In this document: positions 32,280-45,014 of the stretch, one piece after another
Layout of the letters: every line of letters starts with the position of its first letter
How positions within the stretch are numbered: the stretch's first letter is position 1
Assembly: GCF_030272615.1 (NCBI RefSeq)
Contig: NC_081411.1
Location: forward strand, 43,825,017-43,889,016
Length of the DNA: 64,000 bases
Reading direction: 5' to 3'
From: Cryptomeria japonica
Taxonomy: Eukaryota; Streptophyta; Pinopsida; Cupressales; Cupressaceae
Translations under genes and position numbers: made by a program
Notes under the pieces: generated by a model
The model's input: the letters and a program-made list of their open reading frames with translations, nothing else
The model's database searches: none
Told to the model about the DNA's origin: nothing

Positions 32280-33961
32280 TATTAGAGGTAGAAGTCTAGG
32301 GATTTGTGGTTGTCAGAAGGTGATAGGAATACTAAGTTTTTTCATTCTTCAACCAAATTAAGGAGGTTGTGTAATAGGATATCTTGCATTCATGATTCTA
32401 ATGGGAATTGTCTGTCTGATGAGGGTCAAATTGCCTCTAAGGGTGTTAGATTTTTAAGTCCTTTCTTTTTGTTGATGCAATGGACTCGAATAGTAATTTT
32501 GTTAATTCAATTCCTCCTCTTGTTAAGGAAGAAGATAATAAGATACTTATGGCTCCTTTTACCAGTCTTGAGTTAAGAGAGGTGGTCTTTTCCATGTCCC
32601 CAAAGAAGGCTCTGAGGCCTGATGGGTTCACTGCTTTGTTTTTTAAAAATGTTGGGATTTTGTGGGGAATGATGTCCTTTTAGCTCTTGAGAAATCTAGG
32701 CGTAATAGAACCATTCTAAAAGAGCTTAATACAACTATTTTTGTTATTATCCCTAAGGTGGAGAATCCTAATTCTTTTTTTTATTTTCATCCATTTGCTT
32801 TATGTAACACCTTGTACAAAATCATCACTAAGGCAATTTCAGTTAGGCTGGCTAAACTCATTCCTAAGATTATTTATGTTGATCGGGGTGGTTTTGTACC
32901 TGGGAAAGAAAATTCAGAGGGTGCTATTGTTGCACATGAGGTCATGCATTCCATCTCTTTATAGAAGACTTTGGCTATGATTCTTAAACTTGATATGCTT
33001 AAAGCTTATGATCGGGTGGACTGGAAATCATTAGTCTCTGTTCTAAATCATTTTGGTTTTGCTCATAGTTGGATTAAATGGGTTTTTTCTTGCATCTCTT
33101 CTGCTCGATTTTCAATATTAATTAATGGTTCCCCTATTGGTTTTTTTACTTCCTCTCGAGGTGTTAGGCAAGGTAATCCTTTTTCCCCTTTTATGTTTAT
33201 TCTTTTAGCTAAGGCTTTTAGTAGAGCTATTCATGTTGCTAGATCATCAGGCATTTGGAAAGGAATTAAGATTGATGGTTATCCAGTATCCCAATCTCAT
33301 TATCTTTTTACAGATGATACTCTCCTGTTAGGTTCTGTTTCATTGGCAGAGGCTAAAGTCATCAAGAAAATTATTGCAGATTACTCTACTTTTTCTGGTC
33401 AGAAAGTTAATAGCTCCAAATCTAAGATTTTTTTTTGAATGTTTCCCCTTTAGTTCAAAATAGGTTGATTCAATTTTGGGGTTTTGAGGTGGGATATTTT
33501 CCTTGTAAGTATCTAGACATTCCCTTTTTTGTTGGTTCGGATAAGATAATGTTTTGGGATAAGGTGGTTCATGCAGTGTCTTCTAGAATTTCTTCTTGGA
33601 ACCATAAATGGCTTACTTTAGCCGGTAAGATTCTTCTGATTAAGTCAGTTCTTAATGCTTTTCCTATTTATTTGATGACTATTTTGAAAACACCTCATAA
33701 GATTGTTCATGAGCTTAAGTCATCTTTAAGATTCTTCCTTTGGAATGACAATATTGGAGGCAAGGAGAAGATCCCTCTCTTGGCCTGGGACAAGGTTTGT
33801 CTTCCTAAGGAGTTAGGGGTTCAGATACTTAGTTATTCAGAATAAAACTTTGGGGGAAAAGTTAGTCTAGAAGGTCTATAAGGATCCCTCAAGTAAATGG
33901 GCTTCTCTAATGTTTGCTAAGTATTTGAGAGGGGCTCCTAGGGAGCGGTTATTCACAGCTT
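32280..33961 (+). pseudogene. LINE ORF2: reverse transcriptase (broken)
   Basis: Recognisable blocks in several frames: LWLSEGDRNTKFFH upstream; MSPKKALRPDGFTALFFK (usually GPDG); PFALCNTLYKIITKAI; LDMLKAYDRVDWK with the first catalytic Asp; RGVRQGNPFSPFMFIL; and YLFTDDTLLL, where the usual F/YADD has become FTDD. Stops near 32683, 32962 and 33437. The sequence runs to the Z insertion at 33962-33966. Confidence 0.87.
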
Positions 33962-33966
33962 CATCT
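33962..33966. repeat. Target-site duplication of element Z, left copy (catct)
   Basis: Directly before the tgttgg LTR start; repeated at 41280-41284. Confidence 0.93.
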
Positions 33967-35388
33967 TGTTGGCATTTGCATGAAGATTGCATTAATGAAA
34001 TGTTATGTTGTCATTGATGTCAATTAATTGGTAATGATATTGTTATAATGTTATTTTGTAACCGGTTGGGAGAGCTAGTGAAGGGAACTGTAACCGATAG
34101 GTAAGTTTGTGGAGTGAACCGATATTGCTAAGTATTGGAGAGTTGAACCTGTAAACCCTACCTGTTGATTTGATAAACCCTAACCGATTAAGTTTGGTGA
34201 ATTGGTTGTATTGGTTTATGATCTGATGATGAGCGGTAATGATTATGACATGTATGCATATTGTATGAGAAGAGTTTCAAAGTGTTTTTGGCGCATTGAG
34301 ATAATGGTTTTTATCTTGGGAATGAGCAAGTATATTGCATGTAATGCAAAACCCATGATGACTTACTGAGTTCGATGAAGCAGTGATCAAGGAGCGATCG
34401 AGGCTTTCTTGAATGATGTATAGATATTATTATGTAATCCAACGCTAATACTTGAACCGACATGTTTGTAATCTCTATGAGGATTAGTTTTTTGTTGTGT
34501 TACTAACCTAGTGATTTGTTTATAAGGTCGATGAGTTGTTTTGTTTCAGAGTTGGCAAAGTTGTAGTTGAGTGTGTGGTTGTCGAACCAGATGATGTATC
34601 TGTAGTTTGTGTAAAGGCAGATAGGAGCATGAAAAGGATCTGAACAAGAAAGTGTGGTGCTATTCTAACAAAGCAGCAAACTTTTGTTGTTTTCTAACAA
34701 TTACATCAATAAAATCCCCTAAGTGGGTAAGCTCTAACAAGCTTAGTGTTATTCAAATCCTCTAACCAGGTGGTCCATTAGCTTGGATTTCAAATCCTCT
34801 ACCAAGGTTACTCCTCACAGGGTATTGCTTCTAATAGGGCATTATAGTCAATCCCTTAACCGGTTGGTCCCTAACAGGATCTGTTCTTAACGTGACTTTT
34901 TGTAAAGCTTTAACAGGATTGGCTCCTAATAGGGTAAACTTCAGAAGAGTTCAAATAGTTAACTTGTGAGTCTCATCTCACCATGGTTTTTCCCATTTGG
35001 GTTTCCACGTCAAAAATATTGTGTCAAGTAGTGAATGTTTTTGTGGTTATGTTTTCTATGGTTGAATTGCTTAACTGCTTAATCCACTTTGATAAGTCAT
35101 GTTAACTGACAACAATCTGAAATGAGGTTTTTCTTATGTCAGTAAATTATTTGGATGTTTGTAAGTTTCAATTTGTTTACTGTTAATCTATTGTAACAAT
35201 CAACCGGTTTATTCTGACAGTGATATTGCATTTATAGTACAATGGTTTAACTTGTCAGTTTATAGTTTACTTTTAGAGGTTGATTCTGAGATTGGTGAAA
35301 GTTTATATCATTTTTTCTATCTACTGGTTCACCCACCCCCCCCCCTCTCAATATTTGATCGGATCCTTATTCTTTCATCATCCCATCA
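33967..35388 (+). repeat. Element Z 5' LTR
   Basis: tgttggcatttgcatgaag ... catcatcccatca. Pairs with 39858-41279. Both have a C-run (cccccccc) about 50 bp before the 3' end. Confidence 0.95.
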
Positions 35389-35390
35389 AT

Positions 35391-35402
35391 TGGTATCAGA
35401 GC
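35391..35402 (+). other. Element Z primer-binding site
   Basis: tggtatcagagc, two bases after the LTR, complementary to initiator Met tRNA. Confidence 0.95.
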
Positions 35403-35460
35403 TCTTCTCGGGTCCTCTACGGTCTAAGCCTAACAACTTGAGGTAAAGATCCTGTAGAAC

Positions 35461-36750
35461 ATGATGAAGAAGGAAGGTCCAAAGTTTAACAGAGATAACT
35501 ACAAAATATGGAGTGATAGAATGAAAATTTATATCAAGAGTCTTGGAAATCAATACTGGGAACACGTTGGTACTCAATATGTTGCACCTAGTGGGATTAT
35601 GACTGAGGATCAGAAGAAAGAGCAACAAGAAAATAATCAAGCACTGGAGGCTATTATCAGTTCTTTGTTTGATGCAGAATATGTTGATGTCCATGGTTTG
35701 GAGACTGCATATGAGGTATAGAAGAAACTTGAAGAGATTTATAGTGGTAATGAACATTTGAATATTGTCAAGGAAGAGAGTCTAAGAGGAAAGTTTGATG
35801 ACATGCGGATGGATGAAGGTGAGAATATCCAACAATATGGTCAAAGGATAAAGGAGATAGTTGGAGAGATCAAGAGTGCTGGTGGTAAAGTGGAATATTC
35901 TACAGTGGTTAGTAAGGTGTTGAGAACCCTTCTACCAGTCTACGCTATCCAAGTTGCAGCCATTCAGGACCTAAAGTCAATTGACAAAACTAAGGTAACC
36001 CTTGACTCCATCATTGGTAAGCTTATTGCTTTTGAATTAAATGGTTATGATGGTAGTGTTCAAAAATTTGAATCTGCATTTAGAGCTTCAATTTCTAACC
36101 CATCTATGAGGAAAAGTAGAGATTCCAGTCACAGTTATGAATCTAGATACAACAGAGAAATTGATGATGAAGACAGTTTGGTTGAGCTTGAAGCATTGTT
36201 GGCCAAGCGATTGCCCAGAGGTACTAGTAAATACAGAGGTAAATTACCTTTGAAATGTTTTGCATCCAACAAGATTGGACACATTGTAGCTAACTATCCT
36301 AATGGTGATAATGAACACAAGCGAGAGAAGTTCAAGAAGTACAAGGGAAAAGGAAAAAGAGATTGTCTTATTGTAGTTGATGGTGGTATCACTGATGAGG
36401 AATCTAGGGGTGATGCTAATGAAGACATTGTCTTTGTAGCCATTAAAGAGGATACATCTGATCAGAAGGCTTTAGTTTCTCGCATGGATAATTCTGATGA
36501 TTGGATCATTGATAGTGGTTGTTCACATCACATGACCGGTGACCGAAGCAAATTTCTTTCTTTGAAGGAATTTGATGGTGGAGTTGTAAGATTTGGTAAT
36601 GACTCACCCTACATGGTTAAAGGTAAGGGAACTATTTCTCTTAATGGAAAGAGTAGTGCAGATGATGTCTACTAGGTTGAAGGTCTAAAGAACAATCTTT
36701 TGAGTGTTGCTTAACTCAATGACAGAGGATACCCATTAGAGTTTAAGAAT
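35461..36750 (+). pseudogene. Element Z gag and protease (broken)
   Basis: Begins MMKKEGPKFNRDNYKIWSDR, the copia gag N-terminal (UBN2-like) opening. A TAG at 35719 interrupts AYEV*KKLEEIYSG where Trp is expected. The knuckle CFASNKIGHIVANYP has lost two of its cysteines (Ser and Tyr instead). Protease motif DDWIIDSGCSHHMTGD has the catalytic DSG. TAG at 36673 and TAA at 36712 break the stretch that ends NNLLSVA. Non-functional. Confidence 0.88.
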
Positions 36751-36753
36751 GTT

Positions 36754-38049
36754 ATGCGCAAAATCTATGGGAGAAAAGGTGAACTAATTGCAACCAGCAA
36801 GCAAACTAAAGGTAACTCATTTCACCTGAATCCTAAAGTTAGCAACTGTTTAATTGCTAAAGTAGATGATAGTTGGCTTTGGCATAGGAGATTTTATCAT
36901 ATAAATTTTGATAACATTGTTAAAGTGAGTAAGTCCAAGACAGTGAGAGGTTTGCCTCAATTGGACAAACCGGTTATTGCTCTATGTAAGGAATGTCAGT
37001 TGGGAAAGATGACATCCTCAACTTTTAAGAGAAAATCTTTTTTCAAGGGAACATCTATTAGATTTGGTTCATACAGACCTCTGTGGACCAATAAGGCCTA
37101 AAAGTATTCAAGGTGATAGATATTTTATGATCTTCACTGATAATTGCTCAAGGATGATGTGGGTCACATTCTTGAAGGATAAAACAAAAGCATTTAGTAA
37201 ATTCAAGGCATTCAGGGCCTTAGTTGAAAAGGAGAGTGGTAAGAAGATAAAGTGTCTGAGGACCGATCAAGGCGATGAATTCACTTATGAGGATTTCACT
37301 AGATATTGTGAAGAAAATAGTATCAAACAACAGCTTTCTGCACCGAGGAAACCACATCATATTGGTATTGTAGAGAGGAATAACCAATCAATTATTGAAG
37401 CTGCTAGGACGATGTTGATACAAAGAGGTGCAGCAAAAACTTTTTGGAGAGAAGTTGTCAGCACAACTGTCTAAAGAGAAGCTATCAGCACAACTGTCTA
37501 CACTATGAATCGAATTTTGGTAAAAAGAGGTAAGGATAAGACTCCTTATGAATACTTGTATAGTAGATGACCTAATGTTAGTTATTTCAAGATATTTGGC
37601 AACAAATGTTTTATTAAGAGAGGTGACTATGTTAGTAAGTTTGAGGCTAAAAGTGACGAAGGTATATTTCTTGGATATTCCACCAAGAGTAAGGACTACA
37701 AATGTTACAACAACCAGACACAAAGAATCAATGAGAATGTTGATACTCGAGTGGATGAGTATCCTAAAGTCTCAGGGGAAACCAGTGTGGAGAAAAAGGA
37801 TGAAGATCCTTGCCTTTTGTTTTTGGAACCGGAACCTATGAAACCTGAAACTAGTAAAGAGAATGTTGTTGTACCAATTCAACGAGAATAGGTAGGTTTA
37901 GAAGAAGATGATGATAATGAAGAAGAAGAACCTGAAGATAACGATCATGTTATTCCAAGGTATGTGAGACTCAATCACAATCCTAACCATATTATTGGAG
38001 ATAAGCGTGTTGGAGTGTTAACCAGAAGAAGAATTACAGAAAATCTTGC
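36754..38049 (+). pseudogene. Element Z integrase (broken)
   Basis: GAG-pre-integrase WHRRFYHINFDN and CKECQLGKM supply the HHCC zinc-binding residues. The DDE core follows after a frameshift near 37070: HTDLCGPI, LRTDQGDEF and GIVERNNQS. At 37447-37505 a stretch of about 28 bp is tandemly duplicated (REVVSTTV then REAISTTV), creating a stop between the copies. Past it the frame changes repeatedly and the C-terminal acid-rich linker is degenerate. Confidence 0.87.
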
Positions 38050-39622
38050 ATGATCTCCACTATTGAGCGTAGAACTACCAAGGAAGCATTTGGAGATGAT
38101 CATTGGGTCAAAGCTATGGAGGAGGAGCTTGATCAAATTGAGAAGAACAATACATGGACCCTAGTACCCAAACTGGTGAATAAAAATGTGATAGGTACTA
38201 AGTGGGTATTCAGGAACAAGCTGAATAAAGATGGTGTAGTAGTCCGAAACAAAGCTAGATTGGTTTGCAAAGGTTATGCACAGGAAGAAGGAGAAGATTA
38301 TGGTGAGAATTTTGCACCAGTTGCTAGACTAGAAGGTGTTAGAACTTTACTTGCATTTGTAGCACATAAGGGATTAAAATTATATTAGATGGATGTGAAG
38401 TCAACATTTTTGAATGGAATACTGGAAGAAGAAGAAGTATACACTGAGCAGCCAGATGGTTATGCTTTGACTGATGAAAAAGACATGGTATGTAAGTTGC
38501 ACAAGGAATTATATGTATTAAAGCAAGCATCGAGAGCATGGTATGAAAGGCTTCATTCACACCTGATGAAGATAGGTTTTCAGAAAACCAGTGAAGATAG
38601 CAACATATATCTCAAATCTGAAGGAGATAAGATACTGGTTAGTGAAGTGTTTGTGGATGATATCATATTTGGAGGCAATCATGACATGAGCAATGACTTT
38701 GCAATTGAAATGAAAAGTGAGTTTGAAATGTCTCTAGTGGGAGATAAAAAAAATTATAGGTTTGCAACTACAACAAATGATAGGTTTCCAACTACAACAA
38801 ATGAAGAGTGGTATTTTCATTACACAGTCTAAGTATGTGAAAGAGGTATTAAAGACATTTGGTATGAGTGACTGTAAACCAGTTGGGACACCAATGGTTA
38901 TAGGTTGTAAATTGTCTAAGGAAGATGAAGCCACATCTGTTGATGAGGAGTACATGTCAATGATTGGAAAACTGCACTATGTTGTTCACAGCAGACCGGA
39001 TATAGCTCATGCAGTTGGTCTAGTTGCTAGATTTCAGAAGAATCCTAAGGAAAAACATTTGATAGAAACCAAGAGGATATTCAGATATTTGAAAGGCACT
39101 ATTGACTATGGATTATGGTATCCATATGAAGGTAACTTTGACTTGAAAGTGTACACAGATCTAGACTGGGCAGGTAATGTTGATGATAGAAAAAGCACAA
39201 CCGGTGGAGAATTCTTTCTTGGAGGAAGATTTGTTTCATGGAGTAGCAAGAAGAAGAGTTGTATATCACAGTATACTATTGAAGCTGAGTATGTTGCAGC
39301 TTATATGAATTGTACCCAGGCTATCTGGATGAGGCACATTTTGGAAGGTTTCAAGGTGAAGTTTACAAAACCTTTAAAGATATTATGTGACAATACCAGT
39401 GTCATAAATATTTCCAAGAACCCTGTTTTGCACGCACGAACCAAGCATATTGAATTGAAGTATCATTTTTTAAGGGAAAAAGTGCAGAGTAAAGATATGA
39501 TCTTGGAGCATGTTTCTACCAAGGAGCAACTTGCAGATATCTTTACTAAACCTCTGCCTAAGACTACTTTTGAGTATCTTAGAAGTTGGCTAGGGGTTGT
39601 ACCCCTTCATGAGGTCAATTGA
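38050..39622 (+). pseudogene. Element Z reverse transcriptase and RNase H (broken)
   Basis: RT blocks in order: WVKAMEEELDQIEKNNTW, GTKWVFRNKLNKDG, ARLVCKGYAQEEGEDY, MDVKSTFLNG (usually KTAFLNG) after a TAG at 38386, and FVDDIIFG at the catalytic YVDD position. A 24-bp tandem duplication near 38757-38804 and a frameshift follow. RNase H from 38762: YTDLDWAG, KSTTGGEFFLGG, EAEYVAA and LADIFTKPLP, ending at 39622. Confidence 0.9.
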
Positions 39623-39857
39623 GAATGATGTAGAGTACATCAGTCCCAAAGCTACTTGAAGAATTTTATAGCAGGATTGGTGTAGAAGTGGATTTATTCC
39701 ATAGGGGGAGCATCAAGTTGTAGGTTGTTGATGTTGAATAGTGAAGTTTGATATTGCATGTTTTACTTTCAATTTGGCATTGTTGTCAAAGGGGGAGAAG
39801 AACTATGTGATTTTTGGTATTGATATTTGTATTACCATAAATGCCAAAGGGGGAGAT
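39623..39857 (+). other. Element Z 3' untranslated region with two polypurine tracts
   Basis: aaagggggag at 39788-39797 and aaagggggagat at 39846-39857, the second touching the LTR. Identical layout to N1 and N2. Confidence 0.8.
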
Positions 39858-41279
39858 TGCTGGTATTTGCATGAAGATTGAATTAATGAAATGTTATGTT
39901 GTCATTGATGTCAATTAACTGGTAATGATATTGTTATAATGTTGTTTTGTAACCGGTTGGAAGAGCTAGTGAAGGGAACTGTAACCGGTGGGTAAGTTTG
40001 TGGAGTGAACTGGTATTGCGAAGTATTGGAGAGTTGAACCAGTAAACCCTACCTGTTGATTTGATAAACCCTAACCGATTAAGTTTGGTGAATTGGTTGT
40101 ATTGGTTTATGATCTAATGATGAGCGGTAATGATTATGACATGTATGCATATTGTATGAGAAGAGTTTCAAAGTGTTTTTGGTGCGTTGAGATAATGGTT
40201 TTTATCTTGGGAATGAGCCAATATATTGCATGTAATGCAAAACGTGTGATGAGTTACTGAGTTTGATGAAGCAGTGATCAAGGAGCGGTCGAGGCTTTCT
40301 TGAATGATGTGCAAAGATTATTATGTAATCCAAGGATCATACTTGAACCAACATGTTTGTAATCTCTATGAGAGGATTAGGTTTTTGTTGTGTTACCGAC
40401 CTAGTGATTTGTTTATAAGGTCAATGAGTTGTTTTGTTTCAGAGTTCGCAAGGTTGTAATTGAGTGTGTGGTTGCTAAACTAGATGATGTATCTATCATT
40501 TGTGTAAAGGCAAATAGGAGCATGAAAAGAGTCTGAACAAGCAAGTGTAGTGCTATTCTAATAGATCAACAAACTCCTGTTGTTTTATAACAATTACAGT
40601 AGTAAAATCCCCTAACTGGGTAAGCTCTAACAAGCTTGGTGTTATTCAAATCCTCTAACTAGGTGGTCCATTAGCTTGGATTTTAAATCCTCTACCAAGG
40701 TTACTCCTCATAGGGTATTGCTTCTAATAGAGCATTATAGTCAATCCCTTAACCGGGTGGTCCCTAACAGGATCTATTCTTAACAAGACTTTTTGTAAAG
40801 CTTTAACAAACTTGGATCCTAACAGGGCGAACTTCAGAAGAGTTCAGATAGTTAACTTGTGAGTCTCATCTCACCGTGGTTTTTCCCATTTGGGTTTCCA
40901 CATCAAAATTATTGTGTCAAGTGGTGAATGTTTTTGTGGTTAGGTTTTCTATGGTTGAATTGCTTAACTACTTAATCCACTTTGATAAGTCATGTTAACT
41001 AGCGTCAATCTGAAATGAGGTTTTACTTATGTCAGTAAAGTATTTGTATGTTTGTAAGTTTCAAGTTGTTTATTGTTAATCTGTTGTAACAGTCAACTAG
41101 TTTATTCTGACAGTGATATTGCATTTATAATACAGTGGTTTAACTTGTCAGTTTATAGTTTACTTTTAGAGGTTGATTCTAAGATTGGTGAAAGTTTATA
41201 TCAGTTTTTCTATCTACTAATTCACCCCCCCCCCCCTCTCAGTAGTTGATCGGATCCTTATTATTTCATCATACCATCA
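39858..41279 (+). repeat. Element Z 3' LTR
   Basis: tgctggtatttgcatgaag ... catcataccatca, 1422 bp, partner of the 5' LTR. Confidence 0.95.
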
Positions 41280-41284
41280 CATCT
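41280..41284. repeat. Target-site duplication of element Z, right copy (catct)
   Basis: Matches 33962-33966; the LINE frame resumes after it. Confidence 0.93.
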
Positions 41285-42782
41285 CTGCCAAAAGGGTCAT
41301 TTTTTGGGAATTTTATTACTAGTTGTATATCGGTTATTCTTCCCCACCTTTCTTGGGTTATTCATAATGGGAGAAAGGCTCGATTTTGGGATGAAGTTTG
41401 GAATGGCCATGCTGCTATGACTAGTATTCAAGATTGGTCTCCTTTATTAGATATCGTCAAAGGTCAGTGGGGTGTGTTTGTTGTTGATTACTATTTTGTT
41501 GATGTTTCAGGTATGTATCTTGTTTTTCGTTGGAAAACCATAGATTCTGTGTTGGTAGACCGAGAACATAAAGATGCTTATGTGCAAAAACTTAAGAAGA
41601 GATTGTTAGTATTTCAAGACTTGGAGAATGATTTGATATGGACTAAGAATGTGTCAGGTTCTTACACAATAAAGGATGGTTATAAGTCTTTGTCTCATTC
41701 CTCTTTTTTTTCCTCTTGACCTTCTCAGCTCTTTTGGCATTCGACGTGTCTTCCTAAAGTTGGTTTTTTTGCCTGGTTAGCAGTACAAGATAGAGTCATT
41801 ACGGGGATGAGATTAGATAGACTTTGGATTACAGTTGTGTTTCCTTGTGTGTTTTGTGGCTTCTTCATGGAATTTTTGGATCATGTGTTTTTGCATTGTC
41901 CTTTTGTATTGGATTGATGGTATTGGCTATTTGGTAAGCTTGGATGGACATCTGCTATTTGTCCTAATTTATTGTCTCAATTCATGGCTTGGCCTATGTT
42001 GTATTCATCTTCGTTCTATTCCTATCTCTGGATTTTTGCTCCCTCTATTGTTATTTGGAATATTTGGCTTGAGAGGAATCATAAGATTTTCAAACAAAAA
42101 TTTGCTTCCTTGGTGGATGTGATAATCAAGATTGAATCTTTCATCTCTGAAGTGGTGCTCTCCTTTATTTATAAGAATTTGGATCATTTGTGTTCCTTTT
42201 CTCACTGGGATAATTGGGTGACATGGAATTGGGAGGCTCTTCGAGTCATTCCCTCTCATGGGGCTGTAACCTTAGGATTATTTGTTGATGTCAAGCATAG
42301 GCATGCTAAATGGTCCCCTCTTCCACAATTCACTTTTAAATTAAATTTTAATGGGGTTGCTAAGGGCAATCCAGGCAAATCTGAGATTGGAGTTGTCATT
42401 TTTTATAATAATTCGAAAATTGTCAAGGCTGCATGTAAATATATTGGTTTTGGTTCTAACAATTCTGCAGAATTCCATGATTTATCATTTGGTTTGGATG
42501 TAGCTATTTCTCTAAACATTAAGGATATTGTAATTGAAGGTGATTCTATGGTGGCTTTTCATTCGGTCTCCAATAAGAAATGTGCCTCCTGACAGTTACA
42601 ATATCTTTTAGATCAAATTCTTGCTCAATTAAAGTTTTTTAGATCCTTTTCTATCTCTCATTGTTATAGGAAAATTAATTGTAGTGTTGATTTTCTTGCT
42701 AACAAGGCAACAGTCGAGTGTCTAGATTACTTGGAGGTCTCCCCTACGGATATTCCCTCCTCTTGCATGAGCATTTTATATT
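41285..42782 (+). pseudogene. LINE ORF2: C-terminal zinc region and RNase H (broken)
   Basis: Continues ORF2 after Z. HNGRKARFWDEVWNG and SGSYTIKDGYKSL are typical of the region between RT and RNase H in plant LINEs. The zf-RVT segment KVGFFAWLAVQDRVITG...CVFCGF...DHVFLHCPF follows in a shifted frame. RNase H: FKLNFNGVAKGNPGKSEIGV (the Asp of DGA replaced by Asn), NNSAEFHDLSFGLDVA and IVIEGDSMVAF. The 3' part (VDFLANKAT) leads to a stop near 42782. Confidence 0.85.
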
Positions 42783-44293
42783 AGCTTGGTTCAGTCGACA
42801 TTTCTTGTTTGTTTTGTTGGCTAGTGGTCAAGGGGGTGCTTTTCAATTTGACTTGGTATGGCATGTGTTTTGTAGTTCTTAAAGGTGTAACATTCTAAGC
42901 TTAGTTGGTATGGCTTAATCATTAGGATTGGTGGTGTTCTGTCAGAAAGGTATAATCCCTTTATCCTTTCTTTCAGGTGTATTCTCATAGAGTAATGACT
43001 ATTATGGATTATTGTATTGGTTTTCTCTGATTATTCGTATGCTCTATAATCATGACACTTGATGGTTTGTTACTTTTGTCATGCACCCTTTTCGTAGTTG
43101 ATATACTTGTATGTGTTACATTAGGGAGGGTGTTGTCCACTTGTTTATTTTGTGATAACATTTTTGTTGATGCCATACATTCCAAGTGTTTTCTCTATGA
43201 AAGGTGGTGCTTTCTATGATCTTTCTATGATGGAGTTTATCTATGTGGTTTGTCTCTTTCATGATTCCTCTGTCCTCATTCTTTTTATGTCATCTAGATC
43301 AGGTTTTTGTGGTTGCATATTGGTAATTGATTGCTTATTATGTGTGATCTATTTCCTTCACCATTCAATACTGCTTCAATCATTATTGTTAATCGGCTTA
43401 ACTCATTACGGTGTTATGAGTATCTCGGTTGTTGATCGTATCTTGGGATCATTGGCTTGGTAATTATAAGTATGTGAGCTATTTATCTCAACTTCTGTGA
43501 GATTTCGTGCATCTCTCCAAGCAATATTTGTTATGATATCATCTTTATTTTTGGCTTGTGATATATATGAGTTTTTCATATCTCTGGTCTTAGCATTTCA
43601 TCCTTTTGTTGATTCTTTTCTTCTGAGGGTTGTCATTTTCATGCATTCTAAGATGAGGAGCTTGGGTGGGATTGTAATCTGCTTCATTCAAATGATTTTC
43701 ATGAGGCTTAGAAGGTGGTGGTTGATTTTTTATCATGGAAATTGCAGGTGTTGGGATATATGCAGTGGTGTCTAGTTTTTCTTTTGTTTGCATGGCTCTT
43801 CTTATGTTACTCATTTGGCTCGGCCTCTTGTTGATTCCATCGAGGTTTCATCATCTTGCTCTCCTTCTTATTTGGGCTATACTCTGTCTAATCATGGTTT
43901 TCATTATGGCATGCTCACTTTAAGTGGTTTCATTTCTTTTCTTGAGTTTTATGCTAATAAATGGATTGGAGAATTGTTCTGTGTAGCCAAGGGTGGTGCG
44001 AGGATGTTCAATTTTTTACAGTTTTATAGATGTAACTGGCAAATGTTCTTCTATTCCATTGTTACGTTGTTCTTCACAGTGAGTTGAAAGGATGATATTG
44101 CATCTGATACCTTTTTGTATGCCATTTATGGCAGCTTCTTTTCTATCTAATGGAATTGCTATGTAATATGAAGGGGGTTTTTTTTATTATGCCCAGGAGG
44201 CTTCTTGTAATGGGTAGGTAGGCCTTAAGTTTTTTGGAGCAATACTGGAGGGTTTTCTAACAGTGCTCGCTGAACCAAACATCATGTAAAAAT
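42783..44293 (+). other. LINE 3' region
   Basis: T/G-rich 1.5 kb after the RNase H end, with no believable gene. The last part (tgtaatgggtaggtaggccttaagtt) resembles the non-coding end of plant LINEs. The exact 3' boundary is uncertain; I place it where the sequence turns AT-rich near a possible target duplication. Confidence 0.4.
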
Positions 44294-45014
44294 TAAAATT
44301 TTAATATAATTTAGTGGTAAATCCACTTTTATATATATATATATACTAAAACTCTTTCAACAAAATTATAACTAAATTTAAATTTAAAAATTTATCCTCA
44401 CACATTAAAAATGCAACAAATGTTTTCACTAGGCTAAAGTTTTGTTTTGTTTTGATCCAATAGGACAAAATTTTGCCAACAACAAAAGTTGTTTTTATTG
44501 GTATAAGAAATAAAAATGTTAAAATTAAACTATATAATACACATGTTTTATTTTGCTTTCGGTTTTTTTAATTGGTCAGGTATTTGAAATTACTTTTGCA
44601 GAAATAAAAACCCCAGGAAATTATGCTTTGACCAATCATGAAATAAAACATTAATTTTCGTGCAAAATAAATAAGTGCCACGTAGTGGCTAGTACTTGTC
44701 GTTTTAATATTGTAATTGAAGTAGTGAATGTAATAAGATAAATATATATAAAATATAAAGAGAAATTGTCAATGTAATTGTAAAATTATATGTATTGTAA
44801 TTTGATTTTAAGTAACGATATTAGATAGGGTAAGATACATTGTAATAATATTCAATTATATTCCATTTATAATTGTTAGAGTATAAGATAACCATACCCA
44901 ACTAAAATAAATAATTTTAATACTATAATAACTAAAATATTATTATTGTAAATATTATTATTTTTATTATTATCTTATTTTTATTAATATATTAATAATA
45001 TTATTTTATTACAA
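44294..45014. other. AT-rich spacer
   Basis: Includes (at)n at about 44332-44345 and many aat/att strings; nothing coding. Confidence 0.6.

Larger units (their letters stand above)
33967..41279 (+). mobile_element. Ty1/copia LTR retrotransposon Z (complete, 7313 bp)
   Basis: Two LTRs of exactly 1422 bp, TG...CA ends, catct target duplication, initiator-Met primer site, polypurine tract and a copia-order pol (protease, integrase, RT, RNase H). All domains are present but broken by stops and frameshifts. By eye the first 480 bp of the LTRs differ by roughly 7%, so the insertion is not recent. It lies inside the LINE. Confidence 0.95.
31250..44293 (+). mobile_element. LINE (plant L1-like), split by copia element Z
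   Basis: ORF2 relics appear in order on the plus strand: endonuclease (31338), reverse transcriptase (32280-33845), zf-RVT-like region and RNase H (41285-42782). Element Z with a catct duplication interrupts it between 33966 and 41285. A 1.5-kb 3' region follows. aaattttaat just before the 5' edge (about 31239) recurs after the 3' end (about 44298) and is a possible target duplication in AT-rich DNA. ORF1 is not present before ORF2, so the copy is 5'-truncated. Confidence 0.75.

Noticed and set aside
33967-41279. Very recent Z insertion because LTR lengths are identical
   Set aside because: Roughly 7% difference over the first 480 bp by eye and many frame breaks show it is old; equal length is coincidental.
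43152-44087. Open frames of 60-103 codons
   Set aside because: Hydrophobic, T-rich chance frames in several overlapping phases in the LINE 3' region.
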